A stretch of DNA of 64,000 nt, from the NCBI GenBank assembly GCA_963693315.1, contig OY856188.1:252751905-252815904 (forward strand), read 5' to 3'. Both the position numbers and the translations under genes were made by a program. Shown piece after piece: positions 1 to 12,239 of this stretch (position 1 is its first letter; every line of letters begins with the position of its first letter). Below the pieces are notes generated by a model, which saw nothing but the letters and a program-made list of their open reading frames with translations, was not told where the DNA came from and did no database searches. The stretch is from Diogma glabrata. Lineage: Eukaryota; Arthropoda; Insecta; Diptera; Cylindrotomidae.

Positions 1-277
1 CACATTTAGTACGGTTTACAACCGTTCTGCATCCTAACTTCCGCTTCGTCACTTCCGATAAAATTTTTTTTACTTTTTCTCGTACAACAGAATTTATCTT
101 TGTTGGAATACTACTGCCTGCTTTAATATTTTTATTATTAAAACTACGAAGTCCATAATATTGGTTAGCTTTTAGTTAAAGTATTTTATGGATATTAGCT
201 CATTATATATCCAGAACACTATGTTTGCAGAGCTGTAGTGAAGTCAGCCTATGCATCAGCGTCGCAATATTTTTTTT
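1..277 (+). repeat. Partial copy of the large fold-back element family, cut by the window start
   Basis: This segment matches the right arm of the fold-back element at 49.8-53.0 kb. The two share the stretch around AACTTCCG and CACTTCCG, the CGTACAACAGAATTTAT motif, and the GGATATTAGCTC and ATATCCAGAACACTATGTTT motifs. Similarity stops near base 277, after CGTCGCAATATTTTTT. This copy runs straight from the GTTAGCTTTTAGTTAAA region into GTATTTTATGGATATT. It therefore lacks the 1.2-kb element found at the matching place at 51481-52682 and serves as an empty-site paralogue. No coding capacity is visible. Confidence 0.8.
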
Positions 278-2589
278 ATAAAATAGGTTTACTCAATAGA
301 AAGAGCCGAAAGGACGATGTGTTCGAAACTGTACCGGAAGCATGTCAAAAAAATCGTCAAGTTTGTCAAAACAAGGAAATTTGCATATTTTTTGCGTAAA
401 AACGTTCATTTTAAGTGATTACGAATAGAAACATTAAATTTGAAAAAAATTTGATGGTCCGGATTGGTATGTGAGACCAAAATCTAGATTATTGCATTAT
501 AAGTTTGTCAAAAAAATGTTATCAAGTGTGTCAAAAGAAAGATTTTTATTTATTTTTTTAACCAATTTTTTGGAAAAAAATAAGATTAATTATTTGTTTG
601 ACATTATTTTATTTTATTATCTTTTATTATTGATAATTTTAAGTTAAACAAAAAATTAAAGTCAAGTGTGTCAAAAGAATGATTTTCATTTATTTTTTTA
701 GATAATTTTTTGGAAAAACAATTTAGCTGTTTGTTTACGTAAATATAATTGAACATGGAGATTTTTGAATTTGTTATAGTTTTTGAAATATTTTTGGAAT
801 TTTGAAAAATTTTAAATTTTTGATTTTATTATAATTTTTAAAATTTTGGAAAAAGTTACAATCTTTGATTTTATTATAATTTATGCAATAGCTTTAGAAT
901 TTTTGAAAAAAGTTTTAATCTTTGATTTTGTAATAATTTTGGAAATATTTTTAGAATTTTGTTTCAAAAAAGTCTTGAAATCTCAGATGCTCTTGATATC
1001 TCAGAGCTGTGAGATTTCAGCCCCTCTATATTTTATTGGGATCCATTTGCTTGAGATTATCGTTCATGAGGTTGGCATAAGGCTTTTAAAATTGGAACAA
1101 TTTGGGTTCGAAGGTTGAAAATCTCTGAGGTCATAATTTAATAATTTGTCTAAAAGAAAGGATAATTTAATAATCAAAAATAAGCTCAAAAATAAACATA
1201 GCCTTGCGTTTTATTTTTTTTTTTTCGTTTCAACAGTATTAATTTCTGCTAACTCCATTTTAACCCAGCAATTTATATTGTATCTACGTGTACAAATAAT
1301 GTTTAACTGTGAGCTTAATCATTTTCATCTATAAAAAAACGACAAAATTGAAGCAATTTTGTAACAACGGATTACTCAAGAGCCTTTCAACGAAGAGGTT
1401 TTTATTTTAAAAGCTCTTTGAAATTAGTTTTTTGACAACACAAACAAATGTTTTTGACAATAAATTAAAAATTTGAAGGTGTTCAAAATACGTTTTTACG
1501 TTGAACCCGCCTGTGTTGTACTCAACAGTTTATACCATGTCGTTTGAATAGTTTAATTGATTACATTATTTATGAAGCAAAGTGTAATCACTCCATTACA
1601 TAAAGCGGTTGTTTTGTATTTTAAAGCAAATAAAAATTTGTTTGGAAATAAATATGCCTGTGCTCGTACGAAATGCGAAGCAATCGTATGAAATGTTTTG
1701 GCACCGAATTTGTTTCGTGCAGTAATCAGATTTTTATATTTTACCGCCCGTTTAGCCCGTTTATCATTTTATATTTTACCGCCCGCAACCACAATTCCTT
1801 AGAGTTTTTACATTTGCATTAGATAATGCAGTTACTTCAATCAAATCGAACGCGAGCGGCTTATGTTTTTAGACGGTTTTAATAAAAAAAAGCGGATATT
1901 GTCATGTATGAATTGAAACGTGTATGAGATAGAAATAAAATATATTAAAAATTAATTTATTAATAAAATAAAAATTGAAAAAAAATTAATCAAATTGTAT
2001 TGCCATATTTTTATTTTAAATAAATTCGGTCAGAAAAATGACAATAAATAAGTTTTTTAACTTCATAATTAAATTCAATAACAACAAATTAAAAATTGTT
2101 TATTAATAAATTAGGTAAAAATAATAAATTACAAAAACATGAAATCATTATTTAAAATTTTGACTCAATCGATCATACTTCTAAAATCAGGACGGCAAAT
2201 AACCAAAATAAAACAAAACTAATAAAAATTTGAATAACGGACGGTTAGAAAAATACATAATTTTATTCCTCTTTTCTTTTGAGCGAAATAAAATAAAACA
2301 AGACAAAATCTACCACGCACAAAAATTTATTTTTAAAATAAAATAAAAATATATCTGAAGGCGAAATGTAAGAAAATAAAATTTAGCTCTTTGACAGCGG
2401 GTTTTTATTGTTATGCATTTTATTTTAGAAGACAAAAACTTTTTGAGGGGAAAATAAAATAAAGCTTGGAACACTGGATTTGTGTTTTTGTCCCCGATTT
2501 TGTTAAAACACAGAAACAATGTAAGAATTAACAAATTGCAACCAAACGAGTCTGTGGAGTTCGCAGAAGGCCCGACTAGCATTTTATTC
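278..2589. other. AT-rich DNA without recognised genes
   Basis: The stretch holds long A and T runs and short diverged repeats. One is a duplicated AAGTGTGTCAAAAGAA phrase near 520 and 660. Another is a run of TTTGATTTTATTATAATTT-like phrases at 820-960. The open frames here are low-complexity (F, I, K, L rich), have no recognisable domain, and I treat them as chance. Confidence 0.6.
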
Positions 2590-3240
2590 AGGCATGCCCT
2601 ATTATCATCCGGGCCGGATCAGGGTGTAGTAAGGTAAGTCTAATAGGGCATTTGCATCCGGTCCCTATCAGAAATCATAACTGATTTCTGTAATAGGGAA
2701 AAGCTTTTCTTTCTGATCCGCCCGGACTGCGACGACATATTTCATCACTAGTACTAAATGCCAGACCAGGCCCCGATCAGAAACATATCTGATTTTCCAA
2801 TTTAGGTATGCCCTATTTGTCCCGATCCAAGTCCTATTTTTTTGAATAAATTTCATTTGGTCTAAATTGACTAAAGTATTATCCATTTTAGATATACATA
2901 TTGTGATATTGCGAAATTTCACATATTGTTTAGTTATCGCTTCTCTGCGTTATGACTACATATAGGTAAGTATAAACATAGAATATTTTTCAAACAAATT
3001 GTTTGGATATTAGGAAAATGATGTTTTTACAAAAATTGTGCTTAAATGTAGTAGCACTATTTGACCAGTCCTGGTTCGGTTATAATGCAGGTGCCTGATC
3101 TGGTTTGGATAGTTGTAGTCGTTACATTACTGATCAGGGCCTGTTTAGTGTGCCTCATCCGGTCCCTATCAGTAGTAAGGAAAGCCATATCTTGTCCAGA
3201 TCGGGACCCCACGACGCCGATCATTAAAGAAAATATTTTT
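2590..3240. repeat. Decayed relative of the outer arm of the large fold-back element
   Basis: The stretch contains many scattered copies of a GATCAGGG / CCCTATCAG motif with GATCCGG-type neighbours. It also has a segment near 2835-2890 (AATTTCATTTGG then AAAGTATTATCCATTTTA) that matches, inverted, the region 50140-50190. That region lies in the left arm of the fold-back element. The copy is too diverged to place ends. The open frames across it are shadows of the repeat. Confidence 0.5.
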
Positions 3241-3289
3241 TAATTCATACTGATATCTAAAACGACATTTTTCGAATTGTTTATGGTAC

Positions 3290-3361
3290 AAAAGTTGAAC
3301 TTTAAAGTGCTAGGACTTTATAAAATTTTATAAAGTCCTAGGACGTTAAAGTTCAACTTTT
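3290..3361. repeat. 72-bp near-perfect palindrome without loop
   Basis: The two 36-bp arms meet at about 3325/3326 (ATAAAATTTTAT at the centre). They pair at all but two positions. Each arm carries TAGGACTTTATAAAA and the outer AAAAGTTGAACTTTAA. No gene is adjacent. It could be the remains of a very small inverted-repeat element or a cruciform-forming sequence. Confidence 0.85.
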
Positions 3362-4124
3362 TGAGCAAAATTTAAAACTCATTTCTTTTTATTTTAATAA
3401 ATTTCCAGTATGAAATAAAGTTTTGTATTTATCTCAAATGAAAAGTGTTTTTAAATGTACTCACTAGTAATTTCGTAACAACGTAACAACTAGCTGTGGT
3501 ACTAGCTCGTACTTTAAAGTTTCACTTTTCGTTCTTGATAAATAAATAACTATTATTTAACCAACATCCTAGATCACAAGTGTAAGGTCATTCATTATTG
3601 GTTATTTCCAATCCAATTTAAAAACAACAATATTTTGAAAGCCCGGTGGTTTACACATTTAGTCACAGAGTGATTAAACATATTTTACTTTTGATGTTCA
3701 GATAAACTCAAATTAAAACAACATCGTGATGATAATAATGATTTTTAATTTAATTAAATTTGTTATCCGTGATTATGCAATTTTAAATTCAATATTTGTT
3801 GGGAGCTTTTGTAATAAGTTCCTTGACAGTACTTTATGTGGATTTTTTGTGTACCTCTCTGATGGTTGTACGCTATCTTAAATTGCTGTGTTATAGTTAT
3901 TCAGTTTTAATGAAACCATTTGACCTGACAGGAACTCGTACTCGATGTCTTAAAAAATGCTCGAGTCATAATCGAACTTATACAAAATAAACAACAATTT
4001 GTTTATGAAGCTCCAAAATGACTAAAGTTTTCCTTGCTGGGGAAGGAGAGTATGAAGAGATTTTATCATCTTGAAAAAGTCAATAAAAAAATGTAAAATA
4101 AACTGATAAATTTTTTTTTGGAGA

Positions 4125-4430
4125 GACAGGACATAAGATACCAGATATAACATACCAGATAGCAGGTACCAGATATCAGAAACCAGATACACTATAATCT
4201 ATATCACATAGCAGATATAAGCCACCAGATATAATATAGAAGATACATGAAAAAAATACCAAATACCAGATACTCGATCTCAGAGGCACTATATACCGGA
4301 TACTATATAACAGGTATCAGAAACTAAATACAATGTCAATATACAAGATACCTGATACCCGAAAAAAGATACTAGATACCAGATACTAAATACTATGATA
4401 CCAAAACCGGATACTGTTGCATCCAAATGG
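4125..4430 (+). repeat. Degenerate GATACCAGATA-type simple repeat
   Basis: About 300 bp consist of variants of ATACCAGATAYCAGATA (for example AGATACCAGATA and AGGTACCAGATATC). The units are of irregular length, so this is a decayed simple-sequence tract and not a regular satellite. The minus-strand open frame at 4289-4498 is a product of the repeat. Confidence 0.75.
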
Positions 4431-4767
4431 CAGCTCGTAAATAGAATCCTTGAAATTAAATCAAAATTAGTATCTGTATAAGTATATTTAACGCCCAATT
4501 ATTTTACCTAAGAACTTCAGCTTCCACGACGCTCTCTATAGCAGTAAAATCTCAACCTAACCAATCCATGTAATAAGTAAATTAGCGACTCAGAAATTAA
4601 CCACCTGATTTGAAAACAATGAGATTAGTTAAATTTTTTACTATACCTAGTCCGTACCAGTAGTTTGATGTGACATTTGTTAGCATAGTCGTCATTATTT
4701 TTACTATATTTTTTTATGTTAATCAAAATTTTGATATATACCTACAAAAGTATTAATATTTTTTTAT

Positions 4768-5115
4768 CTGGTACGATGGGAATTGAAGCTGCAAGGGTTC
4801 ACTTTTGAAATTGAGCATCGGCTCTTGCGAGAATATTCTCAATCGAGAACAAAATTGAAATGTTTTATTCTGATTTAAAATCCCCTGCTTCCAACAGTGA
4901 CCATTATTTTAAATTAGTAGAGATAGTCACTGACTTCAATGCTTCTCTTCCCGATTTACGCACGTCCGATGGACTTGTGTATAAAAAACTTAATTTCTCC
5001 GTGAGTGGTGTTACACCGGCAGTTGAAACTTTGAAGTTGTGGATTCCTGAAGAGTGAACGACCAAGTCAAGCTTGGTTCAATGTAAAAACAATTCTATCT
5101 GCTTACCTGGGTGTT
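4768..5115 (+). pseudogene. Gypsy-type pol remnant: end of RNase H to start of integrase
   Basis: The frame at 4768-4860 reads LVRWELKLQGFTFEIEHR and then a damaged GSENIL-type stretch. This is the conserved segment at the end of RNase H in Gypsy-type Pol; the young element in this window has LARWSIQLQAYDFKIEYRKG at the equivalent place. After a stop, the frame from 4860 to 5057 continues with FNASLPDLRTSDGLVYKKL and ends KLWIPEE, the usual linker before the integrase zinc finger. Stops and frame changes show it is dead. No LTRs can be paired with it. The match is to the protein family and not to the nearby element at the DNA level. Confidence 0.65.
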
Positions 5116-6264
5116 TCTCTATTATTTTAAATTTCTGTAATTGTGTATTCATTGGTACGCTTAGGCAAGTTTAAGTAGAAATGCAGTGCTAATTTAAATA
5201 AGTAAGAGAGGGTTGTGACCTGGCTGAAATAAAACACCAAAATATAATCACTATAAAAATCATTTGTTAATTATATCTGCTAATTATTGTTGTTGAATTG
5301 AACATGAATAGCTATTAAAAAAATGTATTGAATATGTAATAAATTTTTCATTGGTCAAACTGGAATACCATATATTATTATAGTGAGATATTATAGTTCA
5401 TCGTCTAGCTAGATAAATTATATGTAATTTTAGAAAAAACTTATAGCCTGTTTCGACCTGAAAGAAAGTGAGAGGCATTTTTGTAAAAGAAATGTATAAT
5501 AAATATTAAATTTATGTGCTTCAAGTGCTAACTCGAAATTTTTGTGTTTCACCTATAATAATTTTTATAGTTATTAAAATATTGTATTGTCCATGTCCAA
5601 TTTCAGACTCATTTGCAAATACTACTGACTTTAATATCAGTAAATATGTTTAATAGGTTCCAACAAATTATAATATTTGCACAATGCACTTAAATCAGAT
5701 TATACGCAAAAGTTAAATCAAAATTCTTTGTAAGAATCCTTACATAATTTAAAATAGTTTTGATCTAACTTATAAATACAAAAACACAATATTTAAACAG
5801 ATATTTATTTTAAAGGCAAATAATTATACGCTCATGTTTCAATTCAATAGATGTATATTATATATCAATGAAATAAGTCTGAAGTCGACATAACATTTCG
5901 ATGTATTAATTTGTAAAATAAATTAAGTTAATGGATTTTCTTTCACTTGATAAAACTTAAAACTTACAAAGAAAACTGATCACGTTTAGTTTAATGTCAA
6001 TCAGATTTTTGATTGTTCCAGGATGTATAATTGAAATATACAGTTTCAAGAACGTTTACATACAGCAGTTTTAACGTTTTACTATTTAGAAAACAATTTT
6101 ATTTGTATCAAATCCTCAAGTATAAATCAGGGATTACTAGCTAATGCATCACGAACTACTTGTATACGAATGAAAGTTTGAAGAAAATTAAACAGAACCA
6201 CCTGTATTATTGCTATCCACTTAAGCATTTTTGGACTGTTTTTTAATGTCATGTGTGTCACAAT
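5116..6264. other. AT-rich DNA, nothing recognised
   Basis: No open frame with domain character, no long inverted or direct repeat, and no RNA gene was found by eye. Confidence 0.5.
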
Positions 6265-6472
6265 GTCACAAATGGAATAGTTTGCCGGAACACTTAGTCT
6301 CAGGTGGCTTCAACCCACAGATGTTTAAAAAAAGCGTTAATCTACACCTCAGAACGCCAGTTGTTGTGGGACCCAGGTCTAGACCTAGGTCTTAAAAGGT
6401 ATTTATGTGTTGTTGTGACACATATTCTAAACCCTATTACACAACACATTTTATTAAAAAAAAAAAAAATAG
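6265..6472 (+). mobile_element. 5'-truncated LINE copy (3' end only), same family as the LINE at 31.55-34.25 kb
   Basis: From AAATGGAATAGTTTGCCGG onward the sequence is nearly identical to the reverse complement of 31552-31750. It encodes the last residues of the reverse-transcriptase ORF (NSLPEHLVSGGFNPQMFKKS, ending PRSRPRS and a stop in the intact copy). The same short 3' UTR follows (TTGTTGTGACACATATTCTAAACCC, given here only as a landmark) and then an A-run at about 6458-6471. The abrupt 5' end and the A-tail fit target-primed insertion. The open frame called from 6304 (a TTG codon) is in another frame and is not the LINE protein. Confidence 0.85.
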
Positions 6473-6714
6473 ACTTCCCCATATTCGTTTTATCGCACAT
6501 TCACTTTTCGTTAATCCAGTTTAAATTATTTATTTAATTAAACATGAAATCATACAACAACAAATTAAATCCTTTTTTACCTATAGTGAAACAATTCTTT
6601 AAAAAGCGATATTGACATTGATGGCTTTCGAAATTGGTAGATAATGTCGGTACATACTTTGAGGAAATCTTAATTGTTAGAAAATGTTTTTTTTTTTCAA
6701 AATCAACATTATCT

Positions 6715-7217
6715 AATGCTGGGTCCACACCTACAAATATTTGCGGCAAACGCACGCGCCGCAAATATTTACGGCACATTCTACGTAGTGTGGACGTATG
6801 CGGCGCACGGAAAGGACGCAAGAATTTTTTTAACATTCTACACACACGATCCGTAGCTTGTCGGTTTTTCGACAAACATCAAAGAGATTTGCACCGCATG
6901 CTGTTTCTAGTGTGGAAGCTTTCCACAACTTAAAAATTTATTTAGTTCATATCCATAATTATTTATTTAAAATAAATATTATATTTTAATATAAATATCA
7001 AAAAATACAATTTTAACCAGGAAAGTACAAAAGCCTCGACAAAAACAAACAATTCCGAAAATTAATATAACCTCTTCTCGTTTTCACGAATGGCTTGAGC
7101 GTAGAGACGTAAAAATTTACGTGAATATAAATATCTGTGTGATAAAATATTTTTGCGGCGAAAATATTTGCGACGCACGCGTTCGCCACAAAAATTTGTA
7201 GGTGTGGACCCGGCATT
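6715..7217. mobile_element. Miniature inverted-repeat element, about 503 bp, GC-richer than surroundings
   Basis: It starts AATGCTGGGTCCACACCTAC and ends with the inverse, GGTGTGGACCCGGCATT. The inner inverted parts include AAATATTTGCGGC and CGCACGCG on the left and CGACGCACGCG with AAAATTTGTAGG on the right. It has no plausible transposase. The open frames at 6534-6875, 6634-6933 and 7013-7216 overlap each other in both strands and follow the inverted repeat, so they are shadows. No convincing target duplication could be fixed, so the superfamily is open. Confidence 0.7.
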
Positions 7218-9639
7218 CCGCAGATAACAACATCTGTAAAAAACAGTTATAAATCTTTTGTTTTACGATATTATGATGTTTGTTCTGCTCCGTGTTCTTT
7301 TATTTACGGCATCTTTACTGTCATCGTTATTCTTTTTGTATTAATTTTATTGCAAACAATTACTTTATTTATGTTTATTCAATTTATTTCAAGAAGAATT
7401 TATAAGATATAGGATATTTATTTTATAAAGTTATTTTGAGTTTTCTAGTATTTTCATAACGAATAAATAATTCATTAAATTCTGGAGAGTTGATTTTATA
7501 AATTAAGTATAGAATTTTATTTTTTTTCTAAATAATCAGATTGGACGACAATTTGAAAATGTATTTATATTTATTAAGTGTGTTTATGTAATTAATCTTA
7601 TAAAATTATATGTAATTAATTAAATTTACATAAATAATTCATTTTTGTACTTTTAGAACTTGTTCTGTAAACGCGTGACCGCTAATTAAAACTTGACTTG
7701 TGTTCAGAAATCAACACAAAAAGTTTTTGATAAAAATTTAATAAAAAAACGTAATTATATTTGTGTTAGAATAAATATATTTTGTTTTTTTTTTGCAATT
7801 GCGAAGATTTTCTTAACATATTTGACACTTAGTCAGGTGATGGCAACGAGCACGTGACAGGTGTAAAATAAATAATAGATAAAATGTTTTTCGAATGAAA
7901 TGCAAAACTATTGCATATGATAGACATTAGACTGTGACGTTTAAAAATTGTCACATTACAAAAAATAAAATTATTTACAAAGAAAATAAAAAATATACTC
8001 CTCCGAAACCACCAGTTCAGACAATCTTTTAAGTATACAGAAAGATAGTATGCAAATATTGAAATGCGCGGAACACCAGTATAACGCTGATCGCTATAAC
8101 CTCAAGAGGAAGGGACGTCCAAAATATTTGCACAGAGTGATGCTACTCGTAATTTTAATATCAAGCTCGCTCTTAATTTTATTCCTAGCAAATCGCTGCG
8201 GACGGGCCGGATTGGTAGCTTTTGAAGTGCAAAACCTTGAGGGTGTACCAAATCAAGGAAATTCGTTTCTGAAAAATGGTTCCTCAATTAAGTTCATTTT
8301 TAGTCTGTTCGTTCTCGTTTTTCGGTAACTTTCTAATTCTTCTTCCCATATGGCGAAAAATTGTCGATATTTGGCTGGTTTTTTAACAGCCTTTCCGCCC
8401 TTTTGCTTATCACTTTAATTAAGGTTTACTACCGAACACACTAATATTATTTTTTGCTCCTCTTTTGATTGTTTCTCTACCTACGTGTATGTACAGGTTG
8501 TTATATCTGGAAATGATATACTATCGCAATTAAAACTGTGTGCAACGATTTCTATTCTACTCTATTCAGGTAGAATATTGTATTTTACTTGTATTCTACT
8601 CTATTCAGGTAGAATTGTTGTTTTTGTGTCCATGTGAACTCATCATACTTTTCGTCGTTCTTTCAGTGAAAAATTCGTTAGTGATTATCGTTTATCTTGA
8701 ACTTTTGACAACTAATCGCTGGGTAGTTTGAAAAAGGTCGAAAACTTCCATCTTGTCATTGAACTTGTAAGTCGCATACTTGCCCACTACCCAAAAGTCA
8801 GTGCAACTTTACAGTCCCATAATTCTAATAATAATCCCGGTTTAAGACGATCTCTGGGCGTAGAACGTCCCCACAATTTGTAACAAACTATATTTCAGGA
8901 CATAACACCTTTGGTTGAAAACACTTCTTTTCAGTTTTCCTCGACATAAGGTTTTCAATTTCGTAAAGTAAATTCACCAAGAAATTTTGATGTCCCATGA
9001 CATTATACCAATTTCCACAGCCATTTTTTCCCATGTTCCTCTTTTACTAATCATGCAAAACCTCATTTATTTAAATTAAAACGTTACCACACTACGTTTT
9101 TACGAATTGCGTAAAAACGTGTGTCTCAACGTCTTGGTTAAAACATGGTTTTATCAAACAATATGTATAATAATTTCCATAACTCGTTTGTATAACATGC
9201 AAAAACTTAGTCCAAAATTCTTCAATTTGATTTAGCTTTTTTAGTTAGATTTTATAGAAAGTTTTACATTCAGACCGAAATTCAGCATATTTGTCTTGCT
9301 AGGCTAGAAATTAGATAGGTTTCTTTCTTTTAATTGTTGGAAAATTCAATAAAAAGTTGTTGAATAACTATTTTTACTTTGTTTTTTTTGTCTCCTTCAT
9401 TAAATAATCTCACTTATACGAGTGAAATGCGTTCTAAAATCGAATACGAGGGTGAGAATATGGTTAAACAGGTTTGTAGGTAGGATTTTAGTTTAAGTAT
9501 TGTTTAGTTTTTGTTTACCTTACTTGATTTCTGATCTCAAGGACTCCCGATAGCCAAATTCTTTAACCAAGTACAAGCGCTTAGTTCCCATCTGGAGGAA
9601 TAGGTTGCACTGCTAAACGTTATAAGTTTCATTTAAATA
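7218..9639. other. AT-rich DNA; one short protein-like stretch, no gene recognised
   Basis: The minus strand at about 8265-8425 has an open run with a lysine-rich start and mixed residues (KYRQFFAIWEEELESY, then RKTRTNRLKMN). It looks more protein-like than its AT-rich neighbours, but I do not recognise it and it ends at a stop. A 24-bp phrase (TATTCTACTCTATTCAGGTA and on) is duplicated 40 bp apart at about 8551 and 8591. Nothing else stands out. Confidence 0.4.
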
Positions 9640-10985
9640 AAATAAAAATTCTTAAGAGTTATTAAGATTTGTTCGAAAAAAACTATTTATTTATTTGTAA
9701 CGTCTGCCCTAATTTGTCTAATTGTATGCAAAAAGCAATATGAATAATAAGAAAATGTTTAAATTTAAATCGAATAAAAGGATTCAAAGTTGTTCAAGTT
9801 TCATATAATAATTTGTTCAGAAGCCACTGTCTCCTTTCATACTACGCTTTGTCTATTTTTAGTATAAATCAGTAAAAACTATTGGAAAACGCACTAAAAG
9901 CTTATGTATGTATAAGATTCAAATAAATAATTGTTTGAACGAAGCCTTCAATTTTTTCAATAATGTCCAAAAGAATTCAGACTCATAGGATAACCCACTG
10001 CTTATGTACTGACTTTAATTAATATTGATTAAAAGACCTTAAACTTATTGTTATTTCAAATAAACAGCTGTATAAGAGGCCCTTTTCAGTTGATCCAATT
10101 TTCCTTGAAAGATTTCGTACTTATTGGAAACTCACCCCACAGTTTCTGTACTGATGTTTCTCAAAATCAAATCAAATTAAAATGATTGAGGATGCCCCAC
10201 AATGTATAACCTCTTATGAAGATAATAAACTGAGTTTGATCAAGTTGACCAGTTGTGTGGAAGAGTCCTCTTCATTTTGTCCAACTTTGCCCAAGAGTTA
10301 TTAGAAATACCAAAAACTACATTAAACGCTTATGTAGCAAGATTCATCAAATCAAAATAAAATGAGAATCTAAGAGTTGAGTTTTCAAATAAACATTTCT
10401 TCGGAAGTCCCATCTCGAATTTGTTAAATTTTAGACAAAATATTTCAGAACAATAAAAAAATATTTGCATCACAATCGAATAAACGAACAAGTTATTCAA
10501 GTTTAATATAATCATTTTTTGAAGGGGCCTTCAATCCCCCGCACCCATTATTCTGCCCACTTTGTCTGATTTTGACCAAAAGCTTTCAGAACTTTTATAA
10601 AACGCACTAAAATCAAATGAAAAGACCAAAAACAGTGGTATTTTTTTACCCTTTCCCGCTTGATTCAATTTGCTGCAAACGCTGACAGAATTATTGGAAA
10701 CTACTACAAAACTTTATGTACTGAAGTTCACAAAAATTATAAAATTCAGATATATGATTGAGATTTCAAATAAACTTGTGTTCGGCAGATTTCCTTCCTC
10801 CCTTCAAATTTATCTAATTTCTCCTAAAAGCTATTTGAACTTTTTAAAACCGAATAATAGCAGTTAAAGTTATTCGAATTATAAGCAAACAGTTCACACT
10901 TCGTTATAAGCAAACAAGACCTCTATTCACTTTGTGCAACTTTGCCTAGGAGCAGTCAGAACTATTATGGAAATCATTTCTTTTA
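9640..10985. repeat. Decayed tandem array, unit roughly 110-130 bp
   Basis: Recurring, strongly diverged blocks contain in the same order: AAGATTCAAATAAA or CAAATAAAC, a TTCGGAAG/TTGAACGAAGCC phrase, CC(T/A)TTCA, TTTGTCCAATTTT.CCAAAAG, TTCAGAACTATTGGAAA, and CGCACTAAAAGCTTATGTA. Good blocks begin near 9820, 9930, 10060, 10250, 10390, 10520 and 10780. This looks like an old satellite or minisatellite. The open frames inside are products of the repeat. Confidence 0.65.
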
Positions 10986-11147
10986 TTTAAAGGCATGTTT
11001 AGTAAACGATAAGGTTGTTCGGAAAGTAAGTGCGATCTTTTCCAACAGGAGGACTTAATGGTATTTTTTAAAGCAAACTGCACACTAAAACGACATAATA
11101 ATTAAATATTTTGACAGTTGTTATATAGTATAGGATCCGAGTATAGA

Positions 11148-11540
11148 ACGACCTTCACCGAACTGGTTAATGGATGAAAAATATTTTATATTAAATTAAA
11201 TATGTTAATAAATATATTGCAAGTGGGTTGTCTAAAAAATTTCGGTCCAGAATATGATTAATTAAAAATTTAAAAATTAATTTTTTTTAAATATTTCACC
11301 GTTTCGGTTAATAGACAAATGACATACCAATCAAAAGTATGAAGCCTTTAGAATATGCAAACGATTGGTTGTCTATTTTTTTCCCGTCATAACTTAGGGT
11401 TGGCAGGTATAAAAAGGCAGATCGAAATTAGTAATTTGCACCGGTCTGGTTAATGAATAAACTTTATGTCAAAATAAAGATTATTTTATTACAAACACGG
11501 TGATGTAGGGTTGTCTGCAAAAAATCAGTCCTGAATTAGG
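11148..11540 (+). repeat. Two diverged direct repeats of about 105 bp, 286 bp apart
   Basis: The stretch 11148-11255 contains CACCGAACTGGTTAATG, then GGGTTGTCTAAAAAATT, then CGGTCCAGAA. It recurs at 11435-11540 as CACCGGTCTGGTTAATG, GGGTTGTCTGCAAAAAAT, CAGTCCTGAA. A weaker CACCGTTTCGGTTAATAG lies between them at 11295. It could be the terminal repeats of a small decayed element or a local duplication; neither can be shown. Confidence 0.5.
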
Positions 11541-12239
11541 GTTGTCGAGTTTTAAAAAGTGCAATATTCCTACGAGTGAATACGTGCGACAGAGAGGTTC
11601 CAACGAACTTTTTGTCTGTGAAAATAAAAAGGATAGCGATAGACTCGTAAATGCTGCGCATTATTTTGGAACAGCTTGCCACAACATTCAGAATTGAATT
11701 GAAAACTATTAACCAGTTTAATGCACAGAAACATTGTCTTTCGTTTCGTTCTTCATACATTCAAATAACATCTAGAATTATTATTTACAGTTAACGTATA
11801 TTGTATAATTTAGTATGTATAACTTATTTACATTTCAAATATGAATTAAATAAATTCAGAATACAAGAAAAAATTTTAGTTTCATTTTTATCGCAATGGA
11901 TAACAATCAAATTTTTTTAACTCAATTTCTAAAATTTCAAAGTGATTCAAGGTAGATTCATAAATTATGGCTTATTCTTGATTTATGTTAAATTTAATCA
12001 ATATTGGTATATCCAGGGTTCGCAACTGAATTTTATTGGCGTGCCAACACATTTTTTTTTAATAATCGCTATTTTCGCGTGCCAATACATTTGTGAAATA
12101 GTACATTTTGCTACAAGAGATGAAGAAATGAAGTGGCATGCAACTTTCAATGGAAGAAGAAATCAGCTGATCTACATTGAATTTCTAAGCGATAGAGTTG
12201 CAGATTTTCTAAGATATTAGACTGTTTTAACTTCTCCCT

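Noticed and set aside
846..1334. Two open frames as genes
   Set aside because: Low-complexity F/I/K/L-rich translations of A/T runs, with no domain or repeat of known proteins.
8050..8328. 92-codon plus-strand frame with a hydrophobic segment
   Set aside because: The opposite strand over and beside the same stretch looks more protein-like, and neither matches a family I know.
11942..12220. 92-codon frame between repeats as a gene
   Set aside because: No recognisable motif; it abuts the CCTATTGAATC array and lacks splice or promoter support.
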